Shown one piece after another: positions 31,260 through 42,890 of a DNA stretch of 64,000 nt; position 1 is the first letter of the stretch, and every line of letters begins with the position of its first letter. Origin of the DNA: Achatina immaculata (lineage: Eukaryota; Mollusca; Gastropoda; Stylommatophora; Achatinidae); assembly GCA_009760885.1 (NCBI GenBank), contig CM019716.1, positions 14,777,702 to 14,841,701 of the forward strand, given 5' to 3'. Position numbers and translations under genes: made by a program. A model generated the notes under the pieces. It searched no databases, was not told the origin of the DNA, and saw only the letters and a list, made by a program, of their open reading frames with translations.

Positions 31260-32210
31260 TATGTGGTTGAAATACTAACCAAGCTGTGGAATTAGCATTG
31301 GAAGCAATTTTGGGCAGAGCTAATAAGTACAAACATATCATTTCTGATGGATCTGGAGCTGAGAAGGAGAAAACTAGTTATCTCTAGGACTTTTGAGGAA
31401 TTTACTATTGTCCCTTTTTCCTTTTTATAAGAAGAAGAAGTAAAAAAAAGTTAGCCTCTGTAATCTGCTTCCAATTGACACAATGCTTCTGTTTCAATAT
31501 TTTCACTGCAATGGCCGCACCGAACGCCCTACTAGTTCTAGTGTGGTGAATAGAATAGACATAAACAAGAAAGAGCGTGTATGAAATTAGGAAGGAGGGG
31601 GGGGGTGCTAGGAACACGCGAACAGAAAGGCTAAAGGGCTCTCGTATGGCACGCAAGTGTTTGCAAAAGCTGATGGAGGAACGATAAGGTCTATCCTAAC
31701 ACGTAATATAGATTGGTGGGGGGGGGCATACAGATAAAATGATTCTAACCGAAGGGGCTGGTCTCCATGCAACGACATAAATAAGGTAATGCAAGCAGTT
31801 TTTATACCCTGCATCCTACATACCACACATGGTTCAAGTTCTGATGGATGTGGCAAGTCTTTAGCCTCGAACTTTGTAAAGACTGTAGCTCTAATTGGTC
31901 TTGTCGCTGCCATGGCCTGCAGTTTGTTGTGTGCCAGGTATGCTTTTTATCACAAGCGTGAAAAGCTATATTTTTTCTCTCATATTATGATATTCAGTTC
32001 TCATTTTCCTGTCACATTCCTTATACCACAGATTTGAATGGTAGCTCTAGTTTTTTGCTTAACTTTTTTTATTTTTTTGCTTAACAGTTAGCTAGTTTTG
32101 ATGGCAGCCAAATCACATTCTTATAGATTTATTTATCTTCTTCGTCTCAATAGTTTATAGTGTTCTGATGGGTATTTCGTAAATGAGCAGTGACTACATC
32201 AGTTCTGGAA
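31260..32210. other. Unassigned spacer
   Basis: Two poly-G runs (31597-31606, 31717-31725) and moderate open frames (31608-31913 minus, 31789-32037 plus) without family resemblance. A weak spliceable gene cannot be excluded but I cannot support one. Confidence 0.35.
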
Positions 32211-32214
32211 TTAG

Positions 32215-32445
32215 TGTACCAACTTTGAAATTTGCCCAAGATATTGCTTGTGTGATGGACACCACAGGGGAACAGAAGTAAGGGTATACCAAAAGAGACA
32301 TGGAGAAGAACAACAGAAAGGATGTTGAGCAATAGAGGGTTCACCTGAGCAAGAGCAGAAAAAAAGGCGAAGGACAGGCATTTGTGGAAAACCCTTGCGG
32401 AAGCCCCATGTGCCCTGGGCACTTAAGGTTTAGAAAGAGAGAGAT
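32215..32445 (+). mobile_element. LINE 3' scrap
   Basis: Reads, with a stop, GLTWARAEKKAKDR-like sequence (RGFT*ARAEKKAKDRHLWKT) and LAEAPCALGT, a typical LINE pol C-terminus, then a GA-rich tail. Joined directly to the next LINE copy. Confidence 0.55.
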
Positions 32446-32449
32446 TGCT

Positions 32450-33100
32450 TGTGTGTATTTAATGGTAATCAAAATGGAAAAATACACGTAGAAGGGACAG
32501 ATATTGAAGAAGTTAATCAGTTTGCATACTTTGGCAGATACATAGCCCAGGATGGTGACATCAGAAAGGAAGTTAGAATTAGAATTGCAAAAGCAGCATC
32601 GATCTTCAAGGATCTTGAGAACATATGGAATTCGAAAGTTATAAGCACAAAAACCAAGTTAAGACTATTCAATTCTAATGTAATATCCACCTTCATTTAT
32701 GCAAATTAGACTCTTTTGAAAACAAATGCCTAAGGCAAATACTCGGCATCAAGTGGAACGAATTCAAGAAAAATGCAGAGATAAGACAGATGACTGAACA
32801 ACAACCAGTCTCATAGGTGATCAGGAAAAGGAGATGGACATATGTGGTCACGTGATGAGAAGAAACGATCAGAGAATCCCAAAACAAGCTATCAAGTGGA
32901 ACACAACAGGCCAAAGAAAAAGAGACAGACCGCGTGAAACTCTGAAGAGGACATTGTTAAGAGAGGCCAAATTAGCAGGCATAAAATCCCTTGATGAGGT
33001 TGAAAGACTCGCCGAAGACAGGAAAAACTGGCGAACTACTTTGCGAGCCCTATGTGACGTTTAACGGCACGGGAAGGATATAAGATATAAGGTAAGATAT
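32450..33100 (+). mobile_element. RTE-like LINE, AAGAT-tail copy
   Basis: Nearly the same extent as 18850-19530 (VEGTDIEEVNQFAYFGRYIA onward) but with a deletion near 32705 that removes the ACESWKTTKE segment, a stop near 32815 and a frameshift near 32845. The tail reads AAGATATAAGGTAAGATATA. Dead. Confidence 0.83.
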
Positions 33101-33635
33101 AATGGTCAGCACACTCTGTGCTGATTCTGTGACTTCCTTAACAGTTGTTATGTCTTTCATGGACGCATCACGCATTCTGCATATGCTCTTGACGGTTATT
33201 CTTCAATAGCTGAAATTAGTTGACTGACGCTGTGTATGTCATTTGTATCATTTTTTCACGTTTATGAGATTTCTTGATTTATTTTTGATTCACTGTCCAT
33301 GTATTACACTTCACTAGCTGTTGTTACAGTTCACTAGCTGTTATATCAGTTCAGTAGCTGTTATTACACTTCACTGGTTATTAATATATTTCGTTATTTG
33401 CTATTTCTGCTGTATCGTCCACGAATGTATTTAAATGGTGGCATTAGGCATGTGTTCCTCAACTTTTGTACCTGATACCACGTCTTCTGTTGCTTTTAAG
33501 ATTGACTGCATTGCTAGTAGGGAGAGTGTACTGAAGATATCGCACAACCCGCTGAAGCTTCTAACTGCAAGTGTATCCATCTATCTATAGACGTAGGTCT
33601 CTCTGTCCGCCTGTCAGTCACTCCAAATCAGTGTC
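33101..33635. other. Non-coding, with a duplicated block
   Basis: 33300-33390 has short direct repeats of CACTAGCTGTTATTACAGTT type. 33355-33445 is repeated at 34285-34375 in the same direction (TTATTACACTTCACTGGTTA, GCTGTATCGTCCA.GAATGT). Confidence 0.5.
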
Positions 33636-33639
33636 TTAT

Positions 33640-33850
33640 TTGTCAGCTCTCTCTCTCCATCTCTCTCTTCCTCTCTCTCTCCCCCTTCCTCTCTCTCTCT
33701 CCCCTCTCCCTCCCCTTCTCTCTCCCCTTCTCTTTCTCCCTCCCTCTCTCTCTGTCCCCCTCTCTCTCTCTCCTTCTCTTTCTCCCTCCCTCTATCTCTC
33801 CCTCTGTCCCCCTCTCTCTCCTTCTCTCCCCTTCCCTGTTCCGTCACCTT
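33640..33850. repeat. CT-rich low-complexity tract
   Basis: Imperfect (CT)n/(CCCT)n. The Ser/Leu/Pro and Glu/Arg/Gly open frames through it are artefacts. Confidence 0.9.
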
Positions 33851-33854
33851 CCCT

Positions 33855-34470
33855 CTTTTTAGCTAAAATTTTCCTCTTCCCTTAAGCAAAGAATTACTGC
33901 AACTAAATACAGTGTTCCAGTTAAATCATGATACCGTTTAAGAGCTACAGTATTTGTTTTTTTTATTATAGCTACACATATTCTACACTGAAAGTAGACA
34001 CTACATGAACTAGCAAATCATAACGTTTTCTTACACATGTTCGGAGTTTAAATCTTCGTGGCTTCCGTTTGTTCCCCTCAGATTTCTAAACGATGCCCAA
34101 GTTCTTGCCATACACTTCTCTGGCTCTATATAATTTGCATATGTCAGTCTCTCCTTTTTAAGTTCATTCTCAAGCAGGCTCTAGTTTTTCTCCTGTTATT
34201 TCAGTAATCTATTTCACCTGTTGCTTCATGATGAAATGAAAATATGTTAGGACTTGTTGAATTTGAAATGAATTGCACTTCAATAGCCGTTATTACACTT
34301 CACTGGTTATTACTGTACTTCATTATTTGCTGTTACTGCTGTATCGTCCATGAATGTCTGTAAATGGTGGCACACGGCACCATTAGTTTCTAATTTTAAA
34401 AAAAAATTGAAAGTACTTGTGACACGAAAATAATCATTAAAATGACTCTGTATTCATATACGAGTATCAT
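33855..34470. other. Non-coding spacer
   Basis: Includes the second copy of the block at 33355-33445. No gene seen. Confidence 0.4.
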
Positions 34471-34471
34471 A

Positions 34472-35407
34472 CTGACAGTCGGGTGCAAACATTTTTTAAA
34501 AATCAGAATTTATAGATAGAGAAAATATAAATGTATCTCCTTAAACTGCGTCCTTTTCTTCACTTTTCAACATAGTCTCCATTTTTCTGCACACATTTTT
34601 TCTCATCGCTCCTGCAAGTTTGAAAATATCCCCCAGGTAGAATTTCGTTCCAGCTGACCGAAGGCACAGACGCACTGCTTTCTGGACGTTCTCTCCTGTG
34701 TCGTAGTGATGGCCTCGCATTTATTCTTTCACAAAACTGAAAAGATGGTAACCACTGGGTGCCAGGTCGGGGTTATAGGCAGGGTGTGGAAGAATTTCCC
34801 AACCTATTTTCTGAATTTCTTCAGTTGTCCGGCGAGCAGTTTTTCCTCACAGCTTTGTGATCTTCAGTCACCAAACGTGGGGCCCAGCGGGCACAAACAT
34901 TTCTATAGCCTAGGGTTTCAATCATTTCCTGTACAGCATTGTGTCCTATTCCAAGATTTACATGGATTTCAAATACTGTGACACGTCTGTCTTTTTTTAA
35001 TGATGTCATCATCCCTTTCCACGTTGTGTTCAGTGGAGGCAGTCGAGGATGACCACTGTGAGGCATATCTTGGATGCTCGTGTTTCCATCTTTGAAATGT
35101 TTCACCCACCTCCTAACACTGCTAGCACCCATACACACATCTCCATAAGCAAGTTGAAGTCTTTGGTGAATTTCAGCAGCGGGGATTTCCTCTTTAACGA
35201 GGAACTCAATAACAACACGTTGACGAAACGAAACTTCACCACCCGTCATTTGTTTCTGTTCCACGTGGTCACGTGACATATGATGGTGACGTCATGTGAC
35301 CTCTACATGAAGTGCAAAGGATGTAGTTTAAGATGATACATTTATATTTTCTGAATCTATAAATTCTGATTAAAAAAAAATTGCTCAGGACTTTCGGTCC
35401 GACCCTC
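34472..35407 (-). mobile_element. Internally deleted mariner with terminal inverted repeats
   Basis: Inverted ends: GTCGGGTGC...AATCAGAATTTATAGAT...AAATATAAATGTATC at 34478-34540, and its reverse complement at 35335-35405, flanked by TA on both sides. The minus-strand ORF 34821-35279 (152 codons) is the N-terminal helix-turn-helix half of a mariner transposase (SSVRRWVKHFKDGNTSIQDM, SGHPRLPP). It then jumps to C-terminal sequence (TKFYLGDIFKLAGAMRKN near 34650-34600). The D,D34D catalytic middle is missing. Total length 0.94 kb against a usual 1.3 kb, so it could move only in trans. Confidence 0.85.
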
Positions 35408-35409
35408 GT

Positions 35410-36555
35410 ACCCTTGTGAACTTTAGGCCAAATGTAGTATGAATTCACTTTGCATGCATAGAATTAATGTGACTATACAGCTACATTCGTGTTTAAGCTA
35501 CACGTGTTAAGTGCTTTACAGAAACATGTAAAGATTTTCGAAGGCGAGAAGAGAGTTTGGAACTGATCCCAGATTAGTATAAATCTGTCCATGTTCTGAG
35601 AGATTCCTTGTTTGTGTATAGAAACTGTCAAGTGGAACTCTACCCTTCAGTTAATACTTGACTTCTGGTACACTGCTGCGTAGTGGAGCCTCTAGGGAAA
35701 TATTTTTATATGTTCAAGATGGATAAGTTGAATGCATACTTCAACTAACATATAATATACACTACACTTTGGGTGGTGGATCTTCCAGAAGTAGAATATT
35801 AGATTTATACATTTTGGGGGGTAACTTTCTCATCGTTGTTCAGCATTAAAAATATCTAAAGAACATTTGAGAAGAATGTCGTAGTTGATAAATCATTTAG
35901 AACTAGAGTAGTATAGCTTCCTTAATCACATAGAACTTTAGTTATACACTGTATAAACTACCAAGATATGGTAACACAACATGGAAATGCTGATAGATTT
36001 GAGTATACTATTTCTAATCTTTGATTAAATAGGTGACAAAAACAAACTAAGTTTGCAGTCATTATTTTTGAATCAGTTAACATCTGCTAGAGGATTATGC
36101 CAATAGTTTATAGAAGTGCGTAGTCAAAATTGTAAAAATTAATTTAATTAAGGGAATAAAAATCTCCTGTCTGGAATCAATAGCATTTTCGAGTACACTG
36201 AAACAAATAAGGACCCAAGTGAAATACTATATCATCAAAAGGAGTTTCGCGGTTCCTTGGAACTATGTGGCCTAAACACTATCTGAGCCTTATCCGCTAA
36301 CTTAAGTATTAAGTGAAATACCAAAAAGAGAGTTAGGCCTGCCTAGCAAGTTCAAAGAAGATGTAAAACACATATTGGTATTTACTTATGTCATTGTCCT
36401 GCAATTATAAATGAATTATAAATATGCTATGTTGATGTGTGTGTATGTTTGTGTGTGTGTGTGAGTAGGTGTGTCCATAAACAAATTTTGCGCCAGCTGA
36501 GAAGTAACCTGTTCTAATTTACACAAAAATTTCGGTCTTTGATATTTTATCCAAG
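35410..36555. other. AT-rich spacer and intron before unit 2 exon
   Basis: No exon 1 or exon 2 counterpart found. A (TG)n stretch lies near 36436-36465. It ends with TTTGATATTTTATCCAAG, which parallels TTTGATATTTTTTTCTCCTAAG before the unit 3 exon. Confidence 0.45.
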
Positions 36556-36741
36556 GGAGGGAACATAACCAGCCTAACTCGCACTAGTCTACCTCCTGGT
36601 ATGAAAACAATTCAGTTTATTGATCATCCATTCATCAAAATCGCGGATGATGTCTTTGAAGATTCGATTACTACCTTGAAAAGTCTTCGAGTTAGAAACG
36701 CAGCATTTATATAACTACCAAAGATACTACTCCAGTTAAAC
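36556..36741 (+). pseudogene. LRR gene unit 2, fragment of last exon
   Basis: After the acceptor CCAAG comes GGNITSLTRTSLPPGMKTIQ, then FIDHPFIKIADDVFEDSI, TTLKSLRVRNAAF and a TAA stop at 36712-36714 (AGA-GAA of the intact gene has become ATA-TAA). LPKILLQLN follows, cut by a hAT transposon at 36742. The rest of the exon is not found downstream; the unit 3 promoter follows the transposon. A relic of a paralog. Confidence 0.82.
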
Positions 36742-38200
36742 CAGTGGTTCTCACCCCATGGGCCGCGGCCCAAAGGTGGGCCATGACAAGGAGTATTGTG
36801 AGGCGCGCTGAAATCTCAAAGCAGCCAAGAAAAGAGAGAAAAAGTAGATAGAATAACAAATTATTCAGCATTTTTCACGCAATGCATAGGGGCAAATTGC
36901 ACGGATGCAAGTCGCAGAATTGTAGGTCGCTATATTAGTGTATTCACTGTGCGGCTATGGAGAAAGGATGGTCCCGACTGTTTCTTCCAGCATCAAACAG
37001 AAATGTGACGTACATAAAAGACTTTATCGCTTTTGAAGTGCGACACCGGCGTCTTTCTGACCGTGTTGCTGAAACGTGCAGGTTTACAATGTAATTTTGG
37101 AGAACAGTCGGCGCAGATTGTGCGTGAGAGCAAGGTGAAATATAATTCTCAGCAATTGTGTTTTAGTTTAAAAATCATATTTCGTTGGCTTGAGAGCCGC
37201 TATTCGGTCTTGGTGCTGTGTATAATTCGTATTCGATTAATCAACGGATTCCAGTTACCCACGCAGTGATCGTGGAGACTTTTCGGATAGCCTTTTTTAT
37301 TGTTTAAACTTTAAAACTTTATGCGCTAAGATGGATCGATTTGTGAAACGTAACAAACTGATAGTAGTGGCAGCGAAAGTGACTGTGATCGAGACGAAGG
37401 TAACGTTGATACTTGTAAGAAAACTAAATACGCTGGAAAATATGATGTGGAATATGTTAAGTACGGTTTTGTTCCATCAACAAATGACCAAAATCTGCTA
37501 CAGTATGTTATTTCTTTCCAAATCCTATCTAATGAGGCAGTAGAGCCACGAAATTGCGTCGTCATCTAACTACAAGACATCCAGATCTACAGAATAAAAC
37601 CAAAGCATTTTTCGAACGTAAAGCCGATGAGTATAGTAAACAGAAGACAGTGTTAAAAACAAGAGTCACTCTCAACGAAAAAGCTCTTAAAGCGTTATAC
37701 CTGATTGTCCAGAGAATCGCAGAGTCAAAGAAACCGCACACGATTGGAGAAGATCTTATCATGACACCCCCTGTTGAGATTTGTGACGTACTGTTTGGCT
37801 CAGAATACGCTACAAAACTGATAAGCATTCCCGTCTCGAACGATACTGTCCGCGGAAGAATATCTGAAACGTTCGAGGACATTGTCGCGTAGCTAACTGA
37901 ACGATTACAATCTACTAAATTTGATATACAGTTAGACGAGTCAACTGACATCGCCGGCGAGTCACAGCTGTTTATTTATGTTCGCTGTTGTTGGCAAAAT
38001 AGTAGGTAAAAGGAATTTAGTTTTTGCAAGTCACTGCCAGAGAGAACGACAGTCGATGAAATATTTCGTGTTTTAAACGATTTTTTTCACCAAAGACTGC
38101 AGTGGACGAATTGCGTCGGTGTTTGCGCTGACGGTGCTGCCACGGTGACCGGCCGCAACAGTGGTGTTGTAACTCCCATCAAGCAAAAAAAAAAAAAATA
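36742..38200 (+). mobile_element. hAT (Charlie/ZBED-like) transposon, 3'-truncated
   Basis: Begins CAGTGGTTCTCACCCCATGG, the typical hAT-Charlie terminal repeat. The transposase is broken by frameshifts: MDRFVKRN at 37331, YVKYGFVPS near 37455, a BED-finger end with RRHLTTRHPDLQNKTKAFFE (37560-37615), FGSEYATKLISIPVSNDTV, FDIQLDESTDIAGESQLFIY (catalytic region, near 37920-37980) and VCADGAATVTGRN (38120-38160). It ends at an A-rich run near 38185 without the C-terminal dimerisation domain or right terminal repeat. Inserted in the unit 2 LRR exon. Confidence 0.82.
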
Positions 38201-38269
38201 CAGGTAGTCACGACTGGTAGTTACGAGAGCACTTCATTGATTTTGTTGGTAATTGCCTCTAAGTAAGAT

Positions 38270-38509
38270 TACTTGCTCGAAATAAAAGAAACGCAGTGAA
38301 CCAATCCCGGCAGAGAGAGCTCTTCGCGTGTAAAGTAAGGTCGGACTGAAGTTTCGTCTGGAATGCGACGACTTTCGTATAGAAGTAACTGCCGAGAGTA
38401 AACTGACGATCTCACGGACTGATACTCAAAGGAAAATAATTTCTAGACTTACTTGAGTGTCTAACCTCAGATCAGCTTACAGTCTAAACTAGCGAGGAAT
38501 TAAGACAAG
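38270..38509 (+). promoter_or_regulatory. 5' flank of LRR gene unit 3
   Basis: The block GAAATAAAAGAAACGCAGTG, then AACCAATCCC (CCAAT at 38301-38305), matches units 1 and 4. The start context GAATTAAGACAAG-ATG is the same as in unit 1. Confidence 0.5.
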
Positions 38510-38598
38510 ATGAAGTTGATCAAGAATCTTCTTGTTTTGGTTTTTAATACGGCCTGTGTCCCGAGGGCTTGTTTGTCACTTGTCCGTGCGATTCCGAG
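38510..38598 (+). pseudogene. LRR gene unit 3, exon 1 (frameshifted)
   Basis: Starts MKLIKNLLVLVFNTACV, then loses one base before the conserved ...TCPCDSE end. The exon is 89 nt instead of 90, so translation reads through in the wrong frame to a TGA spanning the donor (GAG|GTGAGT is intact). The signal-peptide exon of a paralog, disabled. Confidence 0.75.
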
Positions 38599-38599
38599 G

Positions 38600-39122
38600 T
38601 GAGTATCTCTACATTCGTTAGTACCTGGTCTTTATAGATACGGTAACAAACACGATCACTGATTTTGTGAAATGTTATCATCAGAAGGATATAACAATCC
38701 CTTTAAAAATGTCTTATTTAGTAACATTTCTAACTATAGATACATTCTCCATTGTATCAAAACCACCGTGAAAAGTGCATGCAGAATCTGTCTTTGACAC
38801 ATTGAAAGCGATGCACTTTAAGCAAATTAATTATTCTAGCTACGCAAGCATCATTAAAATAACATGACATATGTTATAGATATATACGACATTATAAATG
38901 ATCGCAATTAATGAAGATTAGAGTTAGTCGTAGGGAGATGAAGAAAGGAAGGGAACAAATTAACAATTTTATATTGAAATAGTTATGAAATACAACATTA
39001 ACAACTTAATATTTCGGCAAAATTGCCTTTATTTGAGGAAACCTGGCAGACTATGGCTGCAAACGGAAGAGGAAGTGCTAGAGAGCCAGCCAGACGTGGA
39101 ATACTGTCTGCTAGAGACTAGA
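38600..39122. other. Intron of unit 3
   Basis: Non-coding; no recognised repeats. Confidence 0.45.
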
Positions 39123-39795
39123 CCACGTTATATATATTCATACATACAAAGCTGGTCTTTCTCCACGTTATATATATTCATACATACAAAGTTAGTCTTT
39201 CTCCACGTTATATATATTCATACATACAAAACTGGTCTTTCTCCACGTTATATATATTCATACATACAAAGCTGGTCTTTCTCCACGTTATATATATTCA
39301 TACATACAAAGCTGGTCTTTCTCCACGTTATATATATTCATACATACAAAGCTGGTCTTTCTCCACGTTATATATATTCATACATACAAAGTTGGTCTTT
39401 CTCCACGTTATATATATTCATACATACAAAACTGGTCTTTCTCCACGTTATATATATTCATACATACAAAGCTGGTCTTTCTCCACGTTATATATATTCA
39501 TACATACAATGCTGATCTTTCTCCACGTTATATATATTCATACATACAAAGCTGGTCTTTCTCCACGTTATATATATTCATACATACAAAGCTGGTCTTT
39601 CTCCACGTTATATATATTCATACATACAAAGCTGGTCTTTCTCCACGTTATATATATTCATACATACAAAGCTGGTCTTTCTCCACGTTATATATATATT
39701 CATACATACAAAGCTGGTCTTTCTCCACGTTATATATATTCATACATACAAAGCTGGTCTTTCTCCACGTTATATATATATTCATACATACAAAC
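39123..39795. repeat. 40-bp minisatellite (TA-rich)
   Basis: About 17 units of CCACGTTATATATATTCATA plus CATACAAAGCTGGTCTTTCT, with some 2-bp TA expansions near the end. The open frames through it are artefacts. Confidence 0.95.
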
Positions 39796-39799
39796 AGCA

Positions 39800-40325
39800 G
39801 AGTTGCTTAAATAACTTAAATGAAAATATTTATATACTATATATATATGGAAGTGCTACAGCTGTATCTGTTTTTCACCTTGCATAAAACACTTTTGGAA
39901 ATACCGGTTTTTGCAGTGCAACAATCGGTACCTTATACTTTTTTATGTAAAAATCAGACACTTCATAAACATTAGCGGAAAGTAAATGTTTGTTTTGTTT
40001 GTGAATTTTTAAAAAACCTTATTTCATTTCCGGCGAGACCTAAACGTTACATAATGGTCACGTGTACGAGTAGAACAAAGTAAAAACTGGCTGGTTCTCC
40101 TCTAGGAAAACTACTGACCTGTTTATCCTCCAATCAATCACGCCAGTTGTTTTCTACCTGGCTTTTGATAATATAAACCGGTTAAGATAACCGACGACCA
40201 CGGTTTTTCTCTTTTTTAAAATCAGTTTTACCAGTAATTGCCGATAAACGCTATCAGTCATATATACGTGTATATATATATAACCCATAATTTAAAGACA
40301 TATTAAATGACGTAAGTAATTTGTT
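39800..40325. other. Intron of unit 3, AT-rich
   Basis: No gene recognised. Confidence 0.4.
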
Positions 40326-40760
40326 GATCTGGGTAGTAAGTAGGTGGCGCTGCTTGTCAGTGGAGGTGTTTTAACCACAAAATGGCGCGACCTCTGGAAA
40401 AGTGGTATACCGTTGAAGTGAGAGGCGTGATAAGATTTTTATGAGCTAAGAACGTGTCCGGAGCTGAAATTCACCGCCAGGTCGTCGAGATATATGGTGA
40501 AAAATTTATGAGTAGACAACACGCGACAAAATAGTGTCTTTTGTTTCATTCTGGCAGGGATGATGTGGAAGGCAGACATACTGGAAACAGAGGGAGTCGA
40601 AGTTCATCGGCAGCAGAGATATCATCGAGGAGCGTTTTGAAGAACTGATTCAACAGATCCTGACGATGACATTGCGCCATTTTGCTTCCTAGTTGGGGAG
40701 TGAGTTATGGCATTGTTGAACACCTCTTAGTGGATGTGTTGACATGACTTCTATAGAGCT
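40326..40760 (+). pseudogene. Mariner N-terminal remnant
   Basis: MARPLEKWYTVEVRGVIRFL, a stop, AKNVSGAEIHRQVVEIYGE, MSRQHATK, then SGRDDVEGRHTGNRGS and SSSAAEI. This is the helix-turn-helix half of a mariner transposase (the same N-terminal family as GVQW3/FLJ37770-like proteins). Stops at 40441-40443 and near 40531. The catalytic half is absent. Confidence 0.72.
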
Positions 40761-40769
40761 GAGTGCTGC

Positions 40770-41405
40770 ATATTTTCTTATCTTATATCTTATATCCTTC
40801 TTGTGCCGTTAAACGTCACATAGGGCTCGCAAGGTAGTTCACCAATTTTTCCTGTCTTCGGCGAGTCTTTCAACCTCATCAAAGGATTTTATGCCTGTTA
40901 ATTTGGCCTAATTAATAATGTCCTCTTTAGAGTTTCACGTGGTCTGCCTCTTTTCCTCTGACCTGTTGTGTTCCACTTGATAACTTGTTTTGGAATTCTC
41001 TGATCATTTCTTTTCATCAAGTGACCAACATATGTCCATCTCCTTTTCCTGATCACCCATGAGACTGGTTGTTGTTCAGTCATCTGTCTTATCTCTGCAT
41101 TGTTCTTGAATTCGTTCCACTTGATGCCGAGTATTTTCCTTAGGCATTTGTTTTCAAAAGAGTCTAATTTCTTGTCTATTTCTTTAGTTGTTTTCCAGTT
41201 TTTTTCTCATGCATAAATGAGGGTGGATATTAAATTTTAATTGAATAGTCTTAGCTTGGTTTTTGTGCTTTAACTTTTGAATTCCATATGTTCTCAAGGT
41301 TCTTGAAGATCGATGCTGCTTTTGCAATTGTAATTCTAATTTCCTTTCTAGTGTCACCATCCTGGTCTATGTAGCTGCCAATGTATGCAAATTGATTGAT
41401 TTTTG
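40770..41405 (-). mobile_element. RTE-like LINE, AAGAT-tail copy, minus strand
   Basis: Minus strand: NLENIWNSKV-like, TEQQPVSWVIRKRRWTYVGH, LMKRNDQRIPKQVIKWNTTG and KRGRPRETLKRTL, then the conserved 3' UTR and tail (CTTATCTTATATCTTATATC on the plus strand). Abuts the 55-bp satellite. Confidence 0.83.
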
Positions 41406-41415
41406 CATGTTATCT

Positions 41416-42500
41416 GAGGCTAAATCAGCAGGGATATGTCTTCTATAGTCGGGTGCTATATGTGTTACTTGAGGCTAAATCAGCAGGTACATGTCTTCTA
41501 TAGTCGGGTGCTATATGTGTTACTTGAGGCTAAATCAGCAGGTACATGTCTTCTATAGTCGGGTGCTATATGTGTTACTTGAGGCTAAATCAGCAGGTAC
41601 ATGTCTTCTATAGTCGGGTGCTATATGTGTTACTTGAGGCTAAATCAGCAGGTACATGTCTTCTATAGTCGGGTGCTATATGTGTTACTTGAGGCTAAAT
41701 CAGCAGGTACATGTCTTCTATAGTCGGGTGCTATATGTTTTACTTGAGGCTAAATCGGCAGGTACATGTCTTCTATAGTCGGGTGCTATATGTGTTACTT
41801 GAGGCTAAATCAGCAGGTACATGTCTTCTATAGTCGGGTGCTATATGTGTTACTTGAGGCTAAATCAGCAGGTACATGTCTTCTATAGTCGGGTGCTATA
41901 TGTTTTACTTGAGGCTAAATCGGCAGGGACATGTCTTCTATAGTCGGGTGCTATATGTGTTACTTGAGGCTAAATCAGCAGGTACATGTCTTCTATAGTC
42001 GGGTGCTATATGTGTTACTTGAGGCTAAATCAGCAGGTACATGTCTTCTATAGTCGGGTGCTATATGTTTTACTTGAGGCTAAATCGGCAGGGACATGTC
42101 TTCTATAGTCGGGTGCTATATGTGTTACTTGAGGCTAAATCAGCAGGTACATGTCTTCTATAGTCGGGTGCTATATGTTTTACTTGAGGCTAAATCGGCA
42201 GGGACATGTCTTCTATAGTCGGGTGCTATATGTTTTACTTGAGGCTAAATCGGCAGGTACATGTCTTCTATAGTCGGGTGCTATATGTTTTACTTGAGGC
42301 TAAATCGGCAGGGACATGTCTTCTATAGTCGGGTGCTATATGTTTTACTTGAGGCTAAATCGGCAGGTACATGTCTTCTATAGTCGGGTGCTATATGTTT
42401 TACTTGAGGCTAAATCAGCAGGTACATGTCTTCTATAGTCGGGTGCTATATGTGTTACTTGAGGCTAAATCAGCAGGGATATGACTTCTATAGAGTCCGG
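41416..42500. repeat. 55-bp minisatellite, about 19.5 units
   Basis: Unit GAGGCTAAATCAGCAGGTAC plus 35 bp ending ATATGTGTTACTT. Two linked variants alternate: 'GTGTTACTT..CAGCAGGTAC' and 'GTTTTACTT..CGGCAGG(G/T)AC'. Confidence 0.95.
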
Positions 42501-42890
42501 ATGGATGAAATTGGTCCTGCCATCAGACAAATATCTTAATGAACTTGGTTATTACATTGAAAAGTTGTGTATGCGTATCTTTTTAACACTTCATGTGGAT
42601 TTTTTAAAATCCGGGGATTGTTTCTTTTGCATAATTGTACATGTAACTTGTTTTCTGATCATCCCTCTCATATATATATATATGTGTGTTATTTTTCATG
42701 GTGTATGCATATACACACATACATAGACAAGAGAAAATGAGAGAGAGACATACAACCAGAGAGAGAGAGAGAGAGAGAGAGAGTGAGACAGAAAGAGACA
42801 GATAGATTATTATCTGGTAGTAGAGTTTTAAAACTACTTTCATAAACTTATCTTACTGAGTTAAGTCTTTGATATTTTTTTCTCCTAAGG
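42501..42890. other. Intron of unit 3 with (TA)n and (GA)n
   Basis: (TA)n near 42671-42682, CA-rich stretch near 42710 and (GA)n at 42760-42783. It ends in the acceptor TTCTCCTAAG. Confidence 0.5.

Noticed and set aside
31608..32037. Overlapping frames of 82-101 codons on both strands
   Set aside because: No motif recognised and no splice partners evident; left as unassigned spacer.
33571..33885. Ser/Leu/Pro-rich frame and its Glu/Arg/Gly shadow
   Set aside because: CT-rich low-complexity DNA.
38985..39814. Open frames of 140-176 codons with IYIFIHTKLVFLHV-type repeats
   Set aside because: Entirely within the 40-bp TA-rich minisatellite.
41416..42500. CRISPR-like regular spacing of 55 bp
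   Set aside because: The whole unit repeats without unique spacers, and the genome is eukaryotic; it is a minisatellite.
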